DNA from: JAWKTT01 sp041398965
Lineage (GTDB): Bacteria; Planctomycetota; Planctomycetia; Planctomycetales; Planctomycetaceae
Direction of reading: 5' to 3'
Assembly: GCA_041398965.1 (NCBI GenBank)
Contig: JAWKTT010000028.1
Span: 1-63,883 of the forward strand
DNA length: 63,883 nt
This document shows, piece by piece, positions 34,619 to 44,300 of this stretch (positions are counted from its first letter, which is position 1; every line of letters starts with the position of its first letter). The notes under the pieces are model-generated. The model was not told the origin of the DNA. It did not search any database and saw nothing but the letters and a program-made list of their open reading frames with translations. A program made the translations under genes and the position numbers.

Positions 34619-35920
34619 TCAACCGGTGAAGAGGACGGTGTCGACGAGATAGGTCGCGGCATCTTGAATTGCGACGTTTCCTGTCAGCCCGGCAAGTGTG
34701 ACAAGCGTGACACCGAGGATCATCAACGAGCCAACAATTAACTTGCCGACGTCTTGGCCCTTCAAGCTTCCCAATTGATCGGGATCGTGCGAAAGATAAG
34801 CCGATGCGGCAAAGAACTCCTCGCCAATCAGAGTGAAGTCGCAAGCTGCCACGAAGAACGGAAGTTGAGAAGGTTGTGCAGTTCCGGCCACCTGAATGGC
34901 ACCAATCGCATTTCCAGTCTCCGCGAGAATGAGAGACTCGGCAAAGAAGGCCCCCATGTAAAAGCAGGCCGCTGGCTTCTCGCGGACCATTTCGCCTGTG
35001 AGGTAAGCCACATATCCAAACTGCTCGTCGGTGACATACGAGATGTCGTCCTCGTTGTAAGCATCGGGACGACCCGCCGAAAGGAAAGCCGCTTCGACGG
35101 TCTCTCGGGCGGCTGTCATCACGAGCGACTTGCTCGTGGGGACCTCGACACGGGCCTCGTACTCGGCTGCCTGTCGGGCGACGTGAGAAAGTACAGTTAG
35201 CCCGGCAATGGTCTGAATGTCGTTCATGTCGAGAATCCCCGGCACGAACAGGACCGATTTTCCCATTTCGGTTGCCCGCCCGACTGCTTCCTCGACCGCC
35301 TCCAGACCTGCGATCTTGCGGATGTACAACGTTCGCCCACTGCGAGCCATCAGGATGAAAATTACCACCGAGCCGCAAACGATCGCCGTGATGAGCGCCA
35401 GCCAACCTCGCGACTTGTTGAGCATTTGCACGCTCGCGACTGCGGGCCGATCGAGCGGCGTTTCGACTATGGGCGACTTCTCTCCATCCTGATTAACTGC
35501 CTGCAATCGAAACCAGTAAGGCTCGCCATCGACACACTGTTGAACCAGTCCCGTCATTGTGCCATGACGATGATCGGCAGCCGTCGGGATGAGTCGTCCT
35601 ACTTCTTGATAGATACCGCCGAATTCTCCAGATCGCGTCAGCAGATAATACGCGACCTCAGATCGACCAGACTTGTCGAGCCGGTCGTCGGGCGACAATT
35701 TGAAGGAGACTTGCAACAACTCGCCGGCGTCCCAGGAATTGTCCGCGGCGACAAGTGATGTTGGTGGAGCGGGAGCTTTCGCGTCGGCGTCGGTCCCCAT
35801 CATCAAAAGGCCACAGCCCAACGATGCCAACATCACCAGTGACCGTAGCAGTCGACGAAGCCGCCCCACTGATGAGTCGCAACGCGGAGCTTTGTCGGTT
35901 GTCTGCATTGTGAAGTTCAT
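34619..35920 (-). CDS. DUF6754-like membrane protein with FN3-like N-terminal domain
   Basis: 433 aa from the ATG at 35920 (a GTG at 35986 would add 22 polar residues). After a signal-like hydrophobic segment (SLVMLASLGCGLLMMGT) comes a beta-rich, FN3-like domain (about 45-160; PAPPTSLVAADNSWDAGELLQVSF). A transmembrane helix (GWLALITAIVCGSVVIFILMA) precedes a cytosolic alpha/beta domain with SVLFVPGILDMNDIQTIAGL, TAARETVEAAFL and AGTAQPSQLPFF, and a final helix (KLIVGSLMILGVTLVTLAG). I believe this cytosolic domain is the one called DUF6754, from memory and not checked. No function assigned. Confidence 0.6.
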   Translation of the reverse strand: MNFTMQTTDKAPRCDSSVGRLRRLLRSLVMLASLGCGLLMMGTDADAKAPAPPTSLVAADNSWDAGELLQVSFKLSPDDRLDKSGRSEVAYYLLTRSGEFGGIYQEVGRLIPTAADHRHGTMTGLVQQCVDGEPYWFRLQAVNQDGEKSPIVETPLDRPAVASVQMLNKSRGWLALITAIVCGSVVIFILMARSGRTLYIRKIAGLEAVEEAVGRATEMGKSVLFVPGILDMNDIQTIAGLTVLSHVARQAAEYEARVEVPTSKSLVMTAARETVEAAFLSAGRPDAYNEDDISYVTDEQFGYVAYLTGEMVREKPAACFYMGAFFAESLILAETGNAIGAIQVAGTAQPSQLPFFVAACDFTLIGEEFFAASAYLSHDPDQLGSLKGQDVGKLIVGSLMILGVTLVTLAGLTGNVAIQDAATYLVDTVLFTG

Positions 35921-35992
35921 CGATCCGTTCCCTGTCTGAACATCCGCTCCCCAAAGACTCTCCCCATCATCATCGATCACATGCACGTAAAC

Positions 35993-36304
35993 TTAGCCGA
36001 AACGGCCAACCCTGCAAAGCCGCAAGCCGTGCAAGTTGCCGGTTTGAAAGCAGGGGAACGTTGGCGACACAAATCCTTGCGGATAGATGCAGGCCCCAAT
36101 ACAGATCGCCGCAAGGATGGCGGAGGGATCAGTCGACGCGAGGATGACCATCACGAATCGACCGGGCGGCTCGCCAAGATTTTCCCTGCATCCGCGAACA
36201 ACTCCTGACAAACACGGGTCGTTTTCCAACTGGATCGCCACTTCCCCCGGTCTTTGTCTATTCCGGGCCACTGTCGCACGCGCCAGATTTCTGGCAGTTT
36301 TCAT
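35993..36304 (-). CDS. Doubtful small ORF upstream of the DUF6754-like gene
   Basis: A 103-aa frame on the same strand ending 72 bp before the likely DUF6754 start. AAGGAG stands one base from its ATG, too close for normal use. The translation has one moderately hydrophobic stretch (VMVILASTDPSAILAAICIGA) but no recognisable family. The rest of the 516-bp gap 35921-36436 is probably the NfeD and DUF6754 promoter region. I list it only so that the gap is described. Confidence 0.2.
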   Translation of the reverse strand: MKTARNLARATVARNRQRPGEVAIQLENDPCLSGVVRGCRENLGEPPGRFVMVILASTDPSAILAAICIGACIYPQGFVSPTFPCFQTGNLHGLRLCRVGRFG

Positions 36305-36436
36305 GCTCCTTCAAAGAGGGGAAACTTACCTCCCCTCACGATTGCCCATACAATAAGGTGGCGCATCTCTGACACTGCGGTCTACTTTCTGTGGTCGACA
36401 AGATGTGCCTGAAGTTCCCCTCTGGAGCACGGAAGA

Positions 36437-38695
36437 ATGAGTCTCGTTCAAGTCATCGGTCGCTTAGCAAAATGGGCCGTTCTTTACATGATCGGGGCCA
36501 CAACCACTTTTGCCGATGATGCAGCCAATCAACCAGCAGATTCTGTCGGAGCCGAGTCCCCCGCAGTGGTGTCTGCGATGAAGGGGCCGGCGAAAGTCGG
36601 CCGCTTCCTCACGCTCACTCAGCCACTCGGCGAGTCATCGTTGCAATCGGTTCGCCGCACAGCCATCGAACTTGCGGATGAAGCTCGACGACAAGGAGCG
36701 GAGGGGACACTCATTATTGGACTCCCTTCGGGGACGTGCGACTTTACACACGCTTATGCGATTGGAGACTTTCTTGTTTCGGAATCGATCGCGGGACTTC
36801 GGACTGTGGCATGGGTCGAAGGAGACTCAACGGGGCCGGCATCGCTCATTGCAATCGCCTGTCGTGAGGTCATCCTGCATCCGAACTCTCGCCTGGGGGA
36901 CATCGGAAAGGGAGAAACATTGTCGCCCGAACGTCTCGAAATTGCGTTACAGCTCACGCGACGCAGCGGCAATCCACACGCTAACGAGGCCATCGCCCGG
37001 GCAATTTCGGACGTGAACGCTGTCCTGCTGAAGGTCGAATGGATGGCCGACGGAGTCAAGCAAAGTCGCATGGTTTCCGCTGCCGAACGGGATCAGCTCA
37101 AAACTTCGGGTCTGTCCCTGGCAAGCGAACTGGCCGTTAAGGAGAAAGGGGCCATCGCTTCATTCTCAGGAGTTCAGGCAACTCAACTCGAAGTGTTGTC
37201 CACCCGGTTGGCCGACAGCCGACGCAGCGTGGTTGAACTTCTTGATTTACCGATCGAAACACTGCGGGAGAAGAGCGGTACTAAGGGGGCATCGGTCGTG
37301 AGAATCATTCCGATTGAAGGGATGATCGACGAATCCAAGCGGGCAATGTGGTCGCGACACATTCAAACCGCTCTGAATGACGAAGCCGACATCATCATCT
37401 TTGAGATCGACTCTGGCGGTGGTTATCAATACGACAGCGAAGAACTGGCCAAAGAAATTGCCAACCTCGAAAACTATGGAGTGCGAACCGTCGCCTACAT
37501 TCCCAAAATGGCTTACAGCGGAGCGGCTCTCATTGCGATGGGATGTGATGAAATCTATCTCCATCCGACGGCTCACCTGGGAGACATCGGGCAAATCGTC
37601 ATGAACCCAGCCGAGGGGATCATCAACTTTGCTCCAGCGAAATTCCTCAGCCCGTTGCTGGTGACCCTCAAAGACCTGGCCGATCAGAAGCATCGCCCAG
37701 CAGCTCTCGCAATGTCGATGGCCGACAAGAACCTTCCAGTCTACGAAGTCCGGCACGCTGAAAGCGGCTCGCTCTGGTACATGGACGAGGATGAAATCCT
37801 CGCGGCGAATGGTCAGTGGATCAAGGGGGGAGTCGTCCCCGAAACAAAGGACGAACGCTTCCTGACCGTCAATGGCGTCCGGGCTCACGAGTTATTGCTG
37901 TCAGGCCCCAACGTCAGCAGTCTGACCGAGTTGAAGTCGTTACTCAACCTTTCCGAAGATGTCGATGTCCGCACACTGCAACACACCTGGGTCGACAACA
38001 TGGCCCTGATCCTCAACCATTGGTTCTTCTCGGGTCTGCTGATCGTGCTGGCATTGATCTGCCTATTCATCGAATTGCACATTACCAGCGGCTTCTTCGG
38101 GGCGGGCTCCGCCGTCTTCTTCGGACTGTTCTTTTGGACGAAAGTGCTCGGGGGAACTGCTGGGACACTGGAAATCGTTCTCTTTCTAATCGGCTTGGTC
38201 TGTCTGCTACTCGAGTTGTTCGTTACTCCTGGGTTTGGCGTCCTTGGAGTGTCAGGGTTATTGCTGATTCTGGCTTCGCTATTTATGGCGGGTCAAACCT
38301 TTGGCAACATGGAGCCGGGACGCGATCTGTCACGTGCATTGGAGACCGGCTTCACACTCCTCGGTGCGTTTGGAGCAGTGATCGTCATGTCACTGCTGAT
38401 GAGCCGTTTCTTGCCCAGCATCCCCCTCCTCAACAGCATCATCCTCGCTCCCCCCAGCACTCCCGGTGATGGCGACAACACCCCCCGACTACGACGAGAA
38501 CTGACCGACAGCGAACAAGCGCTGCTTGGCCAATCGGGGGTTGCCGTCACCACATTACGCCCCGCAGGTAAGGCGATGATCGGCAGCAAACTGGTCGACG
38601 TCGTGAGCCGCGGGGGGTACATCGACGAAGGGACCCCCATCGAGATCACCGAAGTCGTCGGGTCTCGGATCGTCGTCAGTGCCAGAGAAGCGTAA
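36437..38695 (+). CDS. NfeD family membrane protein with two ClpP-like protease domains
   Basis: 752 aa. After a signal (WAVLYMIGATTTFA) come two ClpP/SppA-like folds: a first, with LIIGLPSGTCDFTHAYAI and GPASLIAIACREVILHPNSRLGDIG (about 90-160), and a second, with IIFEIDSGGGYQYDSEELA and YSGAALIAMGCDEIYLHPTAHLGDIG (about 310-400). The second retains the Ser-Gly-Ala-Ala elbow; the first has Thr-Gly-Pro-Ala instead of Ser and is probably inactive. Four or five membrane helices (GLLIVLALICLFIELHI, EIVLFLIGLVCLLLELFV and others) and the C-terminal OB-fold (LLGQSGVAVTTLRPAGKAMI) complete the long-form NfeD. Such proteins act with SPFH/flotillin proteins in membrane quality control; no SPFH gene is adjacent. 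Confidence 0.88.
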   Translation: MSLVQVIGRLAKWAVLYMIGATTTFADDAANQPADSVGAESPAVVSAMKGPAKVGRFLTLTQPLGESSLQSVRRTAIELADEARRQGAEGTLIIGLPSGTCDFTHAYAIGDFLVSESIAGLRTVAWVEGDSTGPASLIAIACREVILHPNSRLGDIGKGETLSPERLEIALQLTRRSGNPHANEAIARAISDVNAVLLKVEWMADGVKQSRMVSAAERDQLKTSGLSLASELAVKEKGAIASFSGVQATQLEVLSTRLADSRRSVVELLDLPIETLREKSGTKGASVVRIIPIEGMIDESKRAMWSRHIQTALNDEADIIIFEIDSGGGYQYDSEELAKEIANLENYGVRTVAYIPKMAYSGAALIAMGCDEIYLHPTAHLGDIGQIVMNPAEGIINFAPAKFLSPLLVTLKDLADQKHRPAALAMSMADKNLPVYEVRHAESGSLWYMDEDEILAANGQWIKGGVVPETKDERFLTVNGVRAHELLLSGPNVSSLTELKSLLNLSEDVDVRTLQHTWVDNMALILNHWFFSGLLIVLALICLFIELHITSGFFGAGSAVFFGLFFWTKVLGGTAGTLEIVLFLIGLVCLLLELFVTPGFGVLGVSGLLLILASLFMAGQTFGNMEPGRDLSRALETGFTLLGAFGAVIVMSLLMSRFLPSIPLLNSIILAPPSTPGDGDNTPRLRRELTDSEQALLGQSGVAVTTLRPAGKAMIGSKLVDVVSRGGYIDEGTPIEITEVVGSRIVVSAREA

Positions 38696-38800
38696 CCCTC
38701 AGGTGCAGCCAAACAACGGGAGCAACGACGAGTTGTGTTGCATACCTCTCGATGCGGTCGTGCTCGGGCGACGTTGAGTGACTGTGGAACAAACCACCTT

Positions 38801-39358
38801 TTAGGACGGGACTTCTTCGACCACGATATTGTCGTTCGTGTAAACGTCAATCTCCGAGGCAATCAACAAGGACTGTCGAATGATGTCGGCGGCCGATAAC
38901 GTCGAGTGTCTCACGAGGGCTCGGGCTGCGGCAATGGCGTATTGACCACCCGAGCCGATCCCGATGACCCCATCGGTCGGCTGCACCACATCTCCCTGGC
39001 CAGTGACAAGGAGCGAGTGCTCGGCAGAGACGACGAGCATCATTGCTTCCAGCCGACGGAGTACGCGATCGGTTCGCCAGTCGCGGGCCAACTCGGTGGC
39101 GGCTCGCGGGATATTTCCGGGAAAGTCCTTCAGCTTCGCTTCGAACCGTTCGAGTAACGCAAATGCGTCGGCCGTTGAACCGGCGAAACCGACGATCACC
39201 TTTCCATCCAAGAGCTTGCGAATCTTCCGAGTATCCCCCTTAAGGATGTCGGAGCCGTATGTCACCTGACCATCTCCACCAATGGCAACCTGACCATTGT
39301 GACGCACAGCCAGAATGGTCGTCGATCGTGCCTTCACCCGAGTGAGAGACTTCCCCAT
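38801..39358 (-). CDS. hslV: ATP-dependent protease peptidase subunit HslV
   Basis: Proteolytic subunit of the HslUV protease, 185 aa. The catalytic N-terminal Thr lies in RSTTILAVRHNGQVAIGGDGQVT; about 12 residues (MGKSLTRVKARS) precede it and must be removed to expose Thr1. Other family blocks: GFAGSTADAFALLERFE, VVSAEHSLLVTGQGDVVQP and GIGSGGQYAIAAARAL. HslU, normally encoded directly downstream, is not present: the neighbour there is the convergent NfeD gene. Confidence 0.95.
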   Translation of the reverse strand: MGKSLTRVKARSTTILAVRHNGQVAIGGDGQVTYGSDILKGDTRKIRKLLDGKVIVGFAGSTADAFALLERFEAKLKDFPGNIPRAATELARDWRTDRVLRRLEAMMLVVSAEHSLLVTGQGDVVQPTDGVIGIGSGGQYAIAAARALVRHSTLSAADIIRQSLLIASEIDVYTNDNIVVEEVPS

Positions 39359-39396
39359 GATCCAGAGTCCAAATTCGATGTCATCAGAAACAACAC

Positions 39397-39436
39397 ACCG
39401 TTTAACCCCACGTTGATGTACGCCGGGTTAAACGGT
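39397..39436. terminator. Palindromic hairpin between sodN and hslV
   Basis: A perfect 12-bp stem ACCGTTTAACCC / GGGTTAAACGGT with a 16-nt loop, 26 bp after the sodN stop codon and upstream of hslV. Same GTTTA(A/G)CCCC character as the hairpins at 10446 and 30995. A terminator or RNA-processing role is inferred; no T-run. Confidence 0.5.
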
Positions 39437-39462
39437 GATAACGCAAATGTCTCACGCAATGA

Positions 39463-39951
39463 TTAGTGAGTGTGATCGTGTAGAAACGCTGGCTCTTTCC
39501 CTTCCGATGCCCGATAGAAATCGAGAATCGACTTCTTCAGAGCCGCAGCGGTTGCTGGGTCTGCACTTTGCTTCGCCTTCATCGACGCGACCAGAACGGC
39601 ATGTGCGGCGGTCAGCTTTTCGACGTACTTATCAGCATCTGGCTTGATCCGCTGCGTCATGAAGTAGTCGGCAATCGTCCGCTGAATGCTTGTTGCGTGA
39701 TCTTCCTTTGTCGTCACCCAACGTACGGCCTGATTGAGCGACTGGGCATCGGCCTTGCCTGCTAATTCAGCAAGGCTTGCCTGAGCCTTGGCAATGGTAT
39801 CGTGATCCTCCAGCATCTGCTCGAAGCGATGTTGATCGGCATAGATTCCGCAGGGGACCTGGCAGTGTGCCCAAGCCGTTGCGCCGATGCCCCCAAGAAC
39901 AAGTACTGCAACAAGCACGGGGACAAAACGATTAAATTGCATTTTCGGCAT
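39463..39951 (-). CDS. sodN: Nickel superoxide dismutase with N-terminal signal peptide
   Basis: Disproportionates superoxide using a Ni ion held in the N-terminal hook. The hook HCQVPCGIY (residues 29-37) matches the NiSOD consensus HCxxPCGxY: His1, Cys2, Cys6 and Tyr9 are all present. It is preceded by a signal peptide (RFVPVLVAVLVLGGIGATAWA) whose AxA-type site AWA lies directly before the His, so signal peptidase would itself free the metal-binding N-terminus. The mature part is about 134 aa of helices, slightly longer than the 117-aa Streptomyces enzyme, with a His-rich tail FLHDHTH. No sodX-type processing peptidase is next to it. The ATG at 39951 has GGAG eight bases upstream. Confidence 0.9.
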   Translation of the reverse strand: MPKMQFNRFVPVLVAVLVLGGIGATAWAHCQVPCGIYADQHRFEQMLEDHDTIAKAQASLAELAGKADAQSLNQAVRWVTTKEDHATSIQRTIADYFMTQRIKPDADKYVEKLTAAHAVLVASMKAKQSADPATAAALKKSILDFYRASEGKEPAFLHDHTH

Positions 39952-40111
39952 CGCTGATGCTCCACAAGTGAGGGGTCAGGGAGTTGCCCAAGGGGAGAGA
40001 CATCCTCTCACGTTGGGCAACACGAGTCTATCCGCAACAGCCAACAAGTCGAGCGACCTGGTTGGATTCGGATGCGCCACTGCCAATCACGCACAGCGAT
40101 TTGAAATCGAA

Positions 40112-41164
40112 TTACGCTGCGAAGATCTTCTTCAGCCGGGGATCGCTCGTCAGCTCCCCCTCTTTCGACGGAGTCGATTCGATCAGCTTGGCGATGACGT
40201 CATCGGTGGTGATTCCATCGCTCTCGGCAGAGAAGTTTGTCACGATGCGGTGCCGCAGGACAGGGGCGGCAAGGGCTTGGATGTCTTCCGTCGAGACATG
40301 CGTGCGCCCGTGAATGAGTGCCCGGGTCTTTCCACCGAGCAGAAGAAACTGAACGGCTCGCGGACCTGCTCCCCAACTGAGCCAGTCGTTGATGAAGTCC
40401 GGAACACCCTCCTGGCCAACTCGCGTCTGACGGACCAAAGCGAGGGCGTAATCGGCGATATGATCACTGACCGGGACCGCACGGACGAGCTTCTGGATTT
40501 CCAGAATGTCTGCGTCGTTCAGAACTGCTTCGACACTCGCTTCATCGACGCCAGTTGTCTGCAGGGCGATCTGTCGTTCTTCGACAGCAGACGGATATCC
40601 GACCTTCACCTTAAACATGAACCGGTCTTGCTGAGCTTCTGGAAGTTGGTACGTCCCTTCCTGCTCGATGGGGTTTTGTGTGGCGAGCACAAAGAACGGG
40701 TTCGGCAGCACGTGTCGAGTTTTTCCCACTGTGACCTGTCGCTCCTGCATTGCTTCCAGCAAGGCGGCTTGCGTCTTGGGTGGGGTACGGTTGATCTCGT
40801 CTGCCAGAATGACGTTGTAGAACAACGGGCCCGAGACAAACCGGAACTCGCGGTCGCCGGTGTCGCGGTTCTGCTGCAACACTTCTGTCCCGGTAATGTC
40901 GGCCGGCATGAGGTCGGGAGTAAACTGAATTCGGCTGAAGCTCATCGACAAGCTGCGGGCGAGCGTCGAGATCATCAACGTCTTCGCCAAACCGGGGACC
41001 CCTTCCAGCAAACAGTGCCCCCGACTGAACAACGAGATGAGCAACTCATCAATGACGGCCGACTGGCCGACGATGACTCGCCCCATCTGTTCCCGAATCT
41101 GATGATACGCCTTCGCGAGCTTGTTGATCGAGTCTTGTGTCTGTTCCGTCACTGCGTCCGACAT
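40112..41164 (-). CDS. MoxR-type AAA+ ATPase
   Basis: 350 aa. Walker A GVPGLAKT (residues 55-62), Walker B ILADEINR, sensor 1 LATQNPIEQEGTYQLPEAQQDRF and the C-terminal lid (SWGAGPRAVQFLLLGGKTRAL) are intact and typical of MoxR. MoxR ATPases act as chaperones that activate or remodel partner proteins, commonly VWA proteins. It lies 185 bp downstream of the ECF-VWA pair on the same strand, so a functional link with that VWA protein is plausible. Start ATG at 41164, with GGGAG nine bases upstream. Confidence 0.93.
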   Translation of the reverse strand: MSDAVTEQTQDSINKLAKAYHQIREQMGRVIVGQSAVIDELLISLFSRGHCLLEGVPGLAKTLMISTLARSLSMSFSRIQFTPDLMPADITGTEVLQQNRDTGDREFRFVSGPLFYNVILADEINRTPPKTQAALLEAMQERQVTVGKTRHVLPNPFFVLATQNPIEQEGTYQLPEAQQDRFMFKVKVGYPSAVEERQIALQTTGVDEASVEAVLNDADILEIQKLVRAVPVSDHIADYALALVRQTRVGQEGVPDFINDWLSWGAGPRAVQFLLLGGKTRALIHGRTHVSTEDIQALAAPVLRHRIVTNFSAESDGITTDDVIAKLIESTPSKEGELTSDPRLKKIFAA

Positions 41165-41349
41165 GAAAAGCTCCCACGGCGATTAATGATACGTCACTGA
41201 GTCGACCCCACCCTCGCGCGGGGACGAGTCACATGGTACGCAACCGACTCGACCATGAGCAAACGACTTGCAAGAAATTCGTCAGGGACCGATGACGACA
41301 CCATGCTGTACAGGCCCGTCACGCAATGAATGGCCCCAATCGGGATTTG

Positions 41350-44300
41350 TTACCAGAAGTGGACATTGGGAGGGGCTGTGACCTTGAGGACGCTCGCACC
41401 TTTCAGTTGTTCGACTTCCACCTTGGGGGAATTCTGAGTGATGAGGGCCTTGCCGAATGATTTCCCCTCTTCCACGCTGACGATCGAAATGACACCCACA
41501 TACAGAGGCTTGTCCTCTTTGTCTCTCAGCGCGAGAGTGAGTGAATCTCCCACAGCAATCCCATCTTTCGAACCGAGATTGATCTCCACGAGTTCCTTGC
41601 TGATGACATTCGTCACGACCCCTTGCACCAACTTTGGCAGCCGCGGCGGCGTGTGAGCCTTTTCCCACAGTACCTTTGCCATATTGCAGAGGGAGATAAA
41701 CTCCTCGCGGCGAGCGATCTCCTTCTCGCTCAGACGATCATCTTCTTTCGACGCATTCGCCAGTTCCAAAACCAGGTCCCAGTTCGTCTGTTCTTTGTGA
41801 GCCGAGTTGCGTAGAAGGAGTCCATACCCCAGCACGGCTGTCGCCCACTGCATACTTTTCGACGGCGGACCGACGACGTTCTTCAACGGATATTCCCGTT
41901 TCACGCTCTCTGTCCCGTCAGGCTGTTTGTACCGCACCTTGACGAGCAGCAACTCGTCCTTGTCGGCCCTGGGCATCTCCTCGACCAACCCGACCGGGCT
42001 TCCTTGAGCACCGTCGACGCGAAGAGTTGATTTGACGCTACGCACACCCGGCACCGAGCGAATCGCCTCCTCCGCTGCCTGCCGAATGGCCTCGCCCTCA
42101 ACTGCCTCTCCCACCCGAAGTTCGACGTTTCCGTCCTTCACCTTGATCTCGATATCGTAACCCTGAAACTTCTTTGCGGTCAGCGTCGACGCGACTCGTT
42201 CCGCCAGACACTGATTCGTCGGCTTCTCCCCAACTTCAATGTCTGGAACCTTTAACTCCTGATATCGAAGCGGATCAATAAACGGTCGATGGTGCCATTC
42301 TTCCGGTGGAATAATCTCATAGAGAGCCGTCACGCTATGCCCCGCTCCGAGTTCTCCGGCGTCGATCTTATCATTGTTAAAGTCCTCGGCTGCAAGAAGT
42401 CGGTTTTCATAACCTAAAAGTCGATAGGCACCCACGTGCTGCGGGTTGAATTCGACTTGTAACTTCACATCTTTGGCGATGGTGTAGAGTGTTCCCATTA
42501 ACTCTTCGACGAAGATTTTCTTCGCTTCATCGATATTGTCGATGTAGCCATAGCTGCCGTTCCCCTTGTCTGCGAGTCCTTCTAATTTCGCATCCTTGAT
42601 GTTCCCCATGCCGAAGCCGAGGATGGAGAGGAAGACGCCAGTCTCCCGTTTCTCTTCGATGAGCTTCACGAGTTCGCCGTCATCCGAGACTCCCACGTTA
42701 AAGTCGCCGTCGGTGCAGAGGATGACGCGGTTGGTTCCGTTGTCGATGAAGTGTTGTTTGGCAATCTCATAGGCGAGCTTGATTCCTCCTTCTCCGTTCG
42801 TTGATCCTCCAGCGGTTAGCGTGTTGATGGCCGCTAGAATGGTTTCGTGATCGTCGCCGGCGGTGCTGTCGAGTTTGAGGGCGGCATGCCCAGCGTAGGT
42901 GACGATGGCAATGCGGTCGTTCTTGCCAAGTTGCTTTGTGAGAAGCCGCATCGATTCCTGCACGAGCGGTAATTTATTTGCCGACTGCATGGAACCTGAA
43001 GTGTCCAGGAGGAAGACAAGCCGAGTGAGTGGCCGTTGTTCGAGAGGAATTTCTCTTCCCTTGAGGCCGATGCGAACAAGTTTGTGCTTAGGGTTCCACG
43101 GACACTGGGCGACCTCCCGCGTCACCGCAAAGGGCTCACCCGCCTCTGGGAGCGCATTGTCGTAGGAGAAGTAATTAACTAACTCTTCCAACCGCACGGC
43201 ATCCACTGGAGGGAGCGAGCCTTCATTGAGGAACCGCCGCGTGTTGGAATAGGAGGCGGTGTCAACATCGAGTCCAAACGTAGAAAGAGCCGCCTCGCCA
43301 GTCGGGACGATGAAATCATTCTCGGTGATGGGCCGATATGATTCGCTCCCCTGTGCATCCCCTGTCGGAATGGTGAGACCGCCGTCACCATTCGGGTCGA
43401 ACCGCAGTTCCCAACTTCCATCCTGCCAGGTGAGGGGCGTCTTCGCCATCCTAAGGAGGGCTACTTCCTTATCGGTAGGGTTTCTCGCCAGCTGTTCGTT
43501 CCTTTCAAAATCAGCGGATAGGACCTGATGGCGAAACGTCCAATGTTGACCACTCCCCTCTTGACCGCTCAGTGGTTTCCCAGTCGAGGTGGCCTTCTGA
43601 TTGCGAATCTCTTGGACACGCTGGGCATTGCGGTAGTAGTACAGGCGGGCGACATTCTGTGCCTGGTCCGCTGCAGACTGTTCGCGACTCAGATGCTTCT
43701 CGCCGAATCGCGGATAGGCACCATTCATCAGTTCTCGTCTGCGTTCAAAAAAGACTGGCCCTTCGAAGCTGTGCGTCACTATGTTCGAGTAGTCATCAAC
43801 CGGCTGAATGGAGTTTCTGTTCCCACCCAACGACACATCTAGACTCAAGTTGTCTGGCGGTGACACTAATCCGACAATAGTACTTGTTGGCCAAACATCA
43901 CGGCCAACAAGGTTGAGTGTTGGAACTGCGGTAACCGCAGGAGCTTCGTTGACCCAAATGCGCTGCGCGGGCCGCCAGTCATGAGGGACGCCAGCATAGG
44001 GAAAGAACGGGCCGATGTACGGATTAGCCGATGCACTGTATTGCGTGGGGTACGTAATCTGAGCAGAATTATTGCTGGGGGCATTCGCGGGCCAGGCGTA
44101 ACTCGGGAGGTCAAATCTCTGCGTTGGCCCCGATGCCAAGGTCGACCTCTGCTTAGCGAGAGACTGCGACTCCCCATCGACGATCACACCATCGTCCGGG
44201 CGGGGGACGTCCGTCGTCATCAGCTCGGCGAGTTCTCGCCCGTCTTGAGAAACCTCATCCAGGAGGAGCTGTTGTTCTTCCGGCGAGAGTGTCTCCAGAA

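Noticed and set aside
39887..41200. A 437-aa plus-strand frame opposite the MoxR gene
   Set aside because: It lies antisense to a clearly conserved ATPase and its Cys/His/Arg-rich translation has no family character; long antisense frames are expected with biased codon use.
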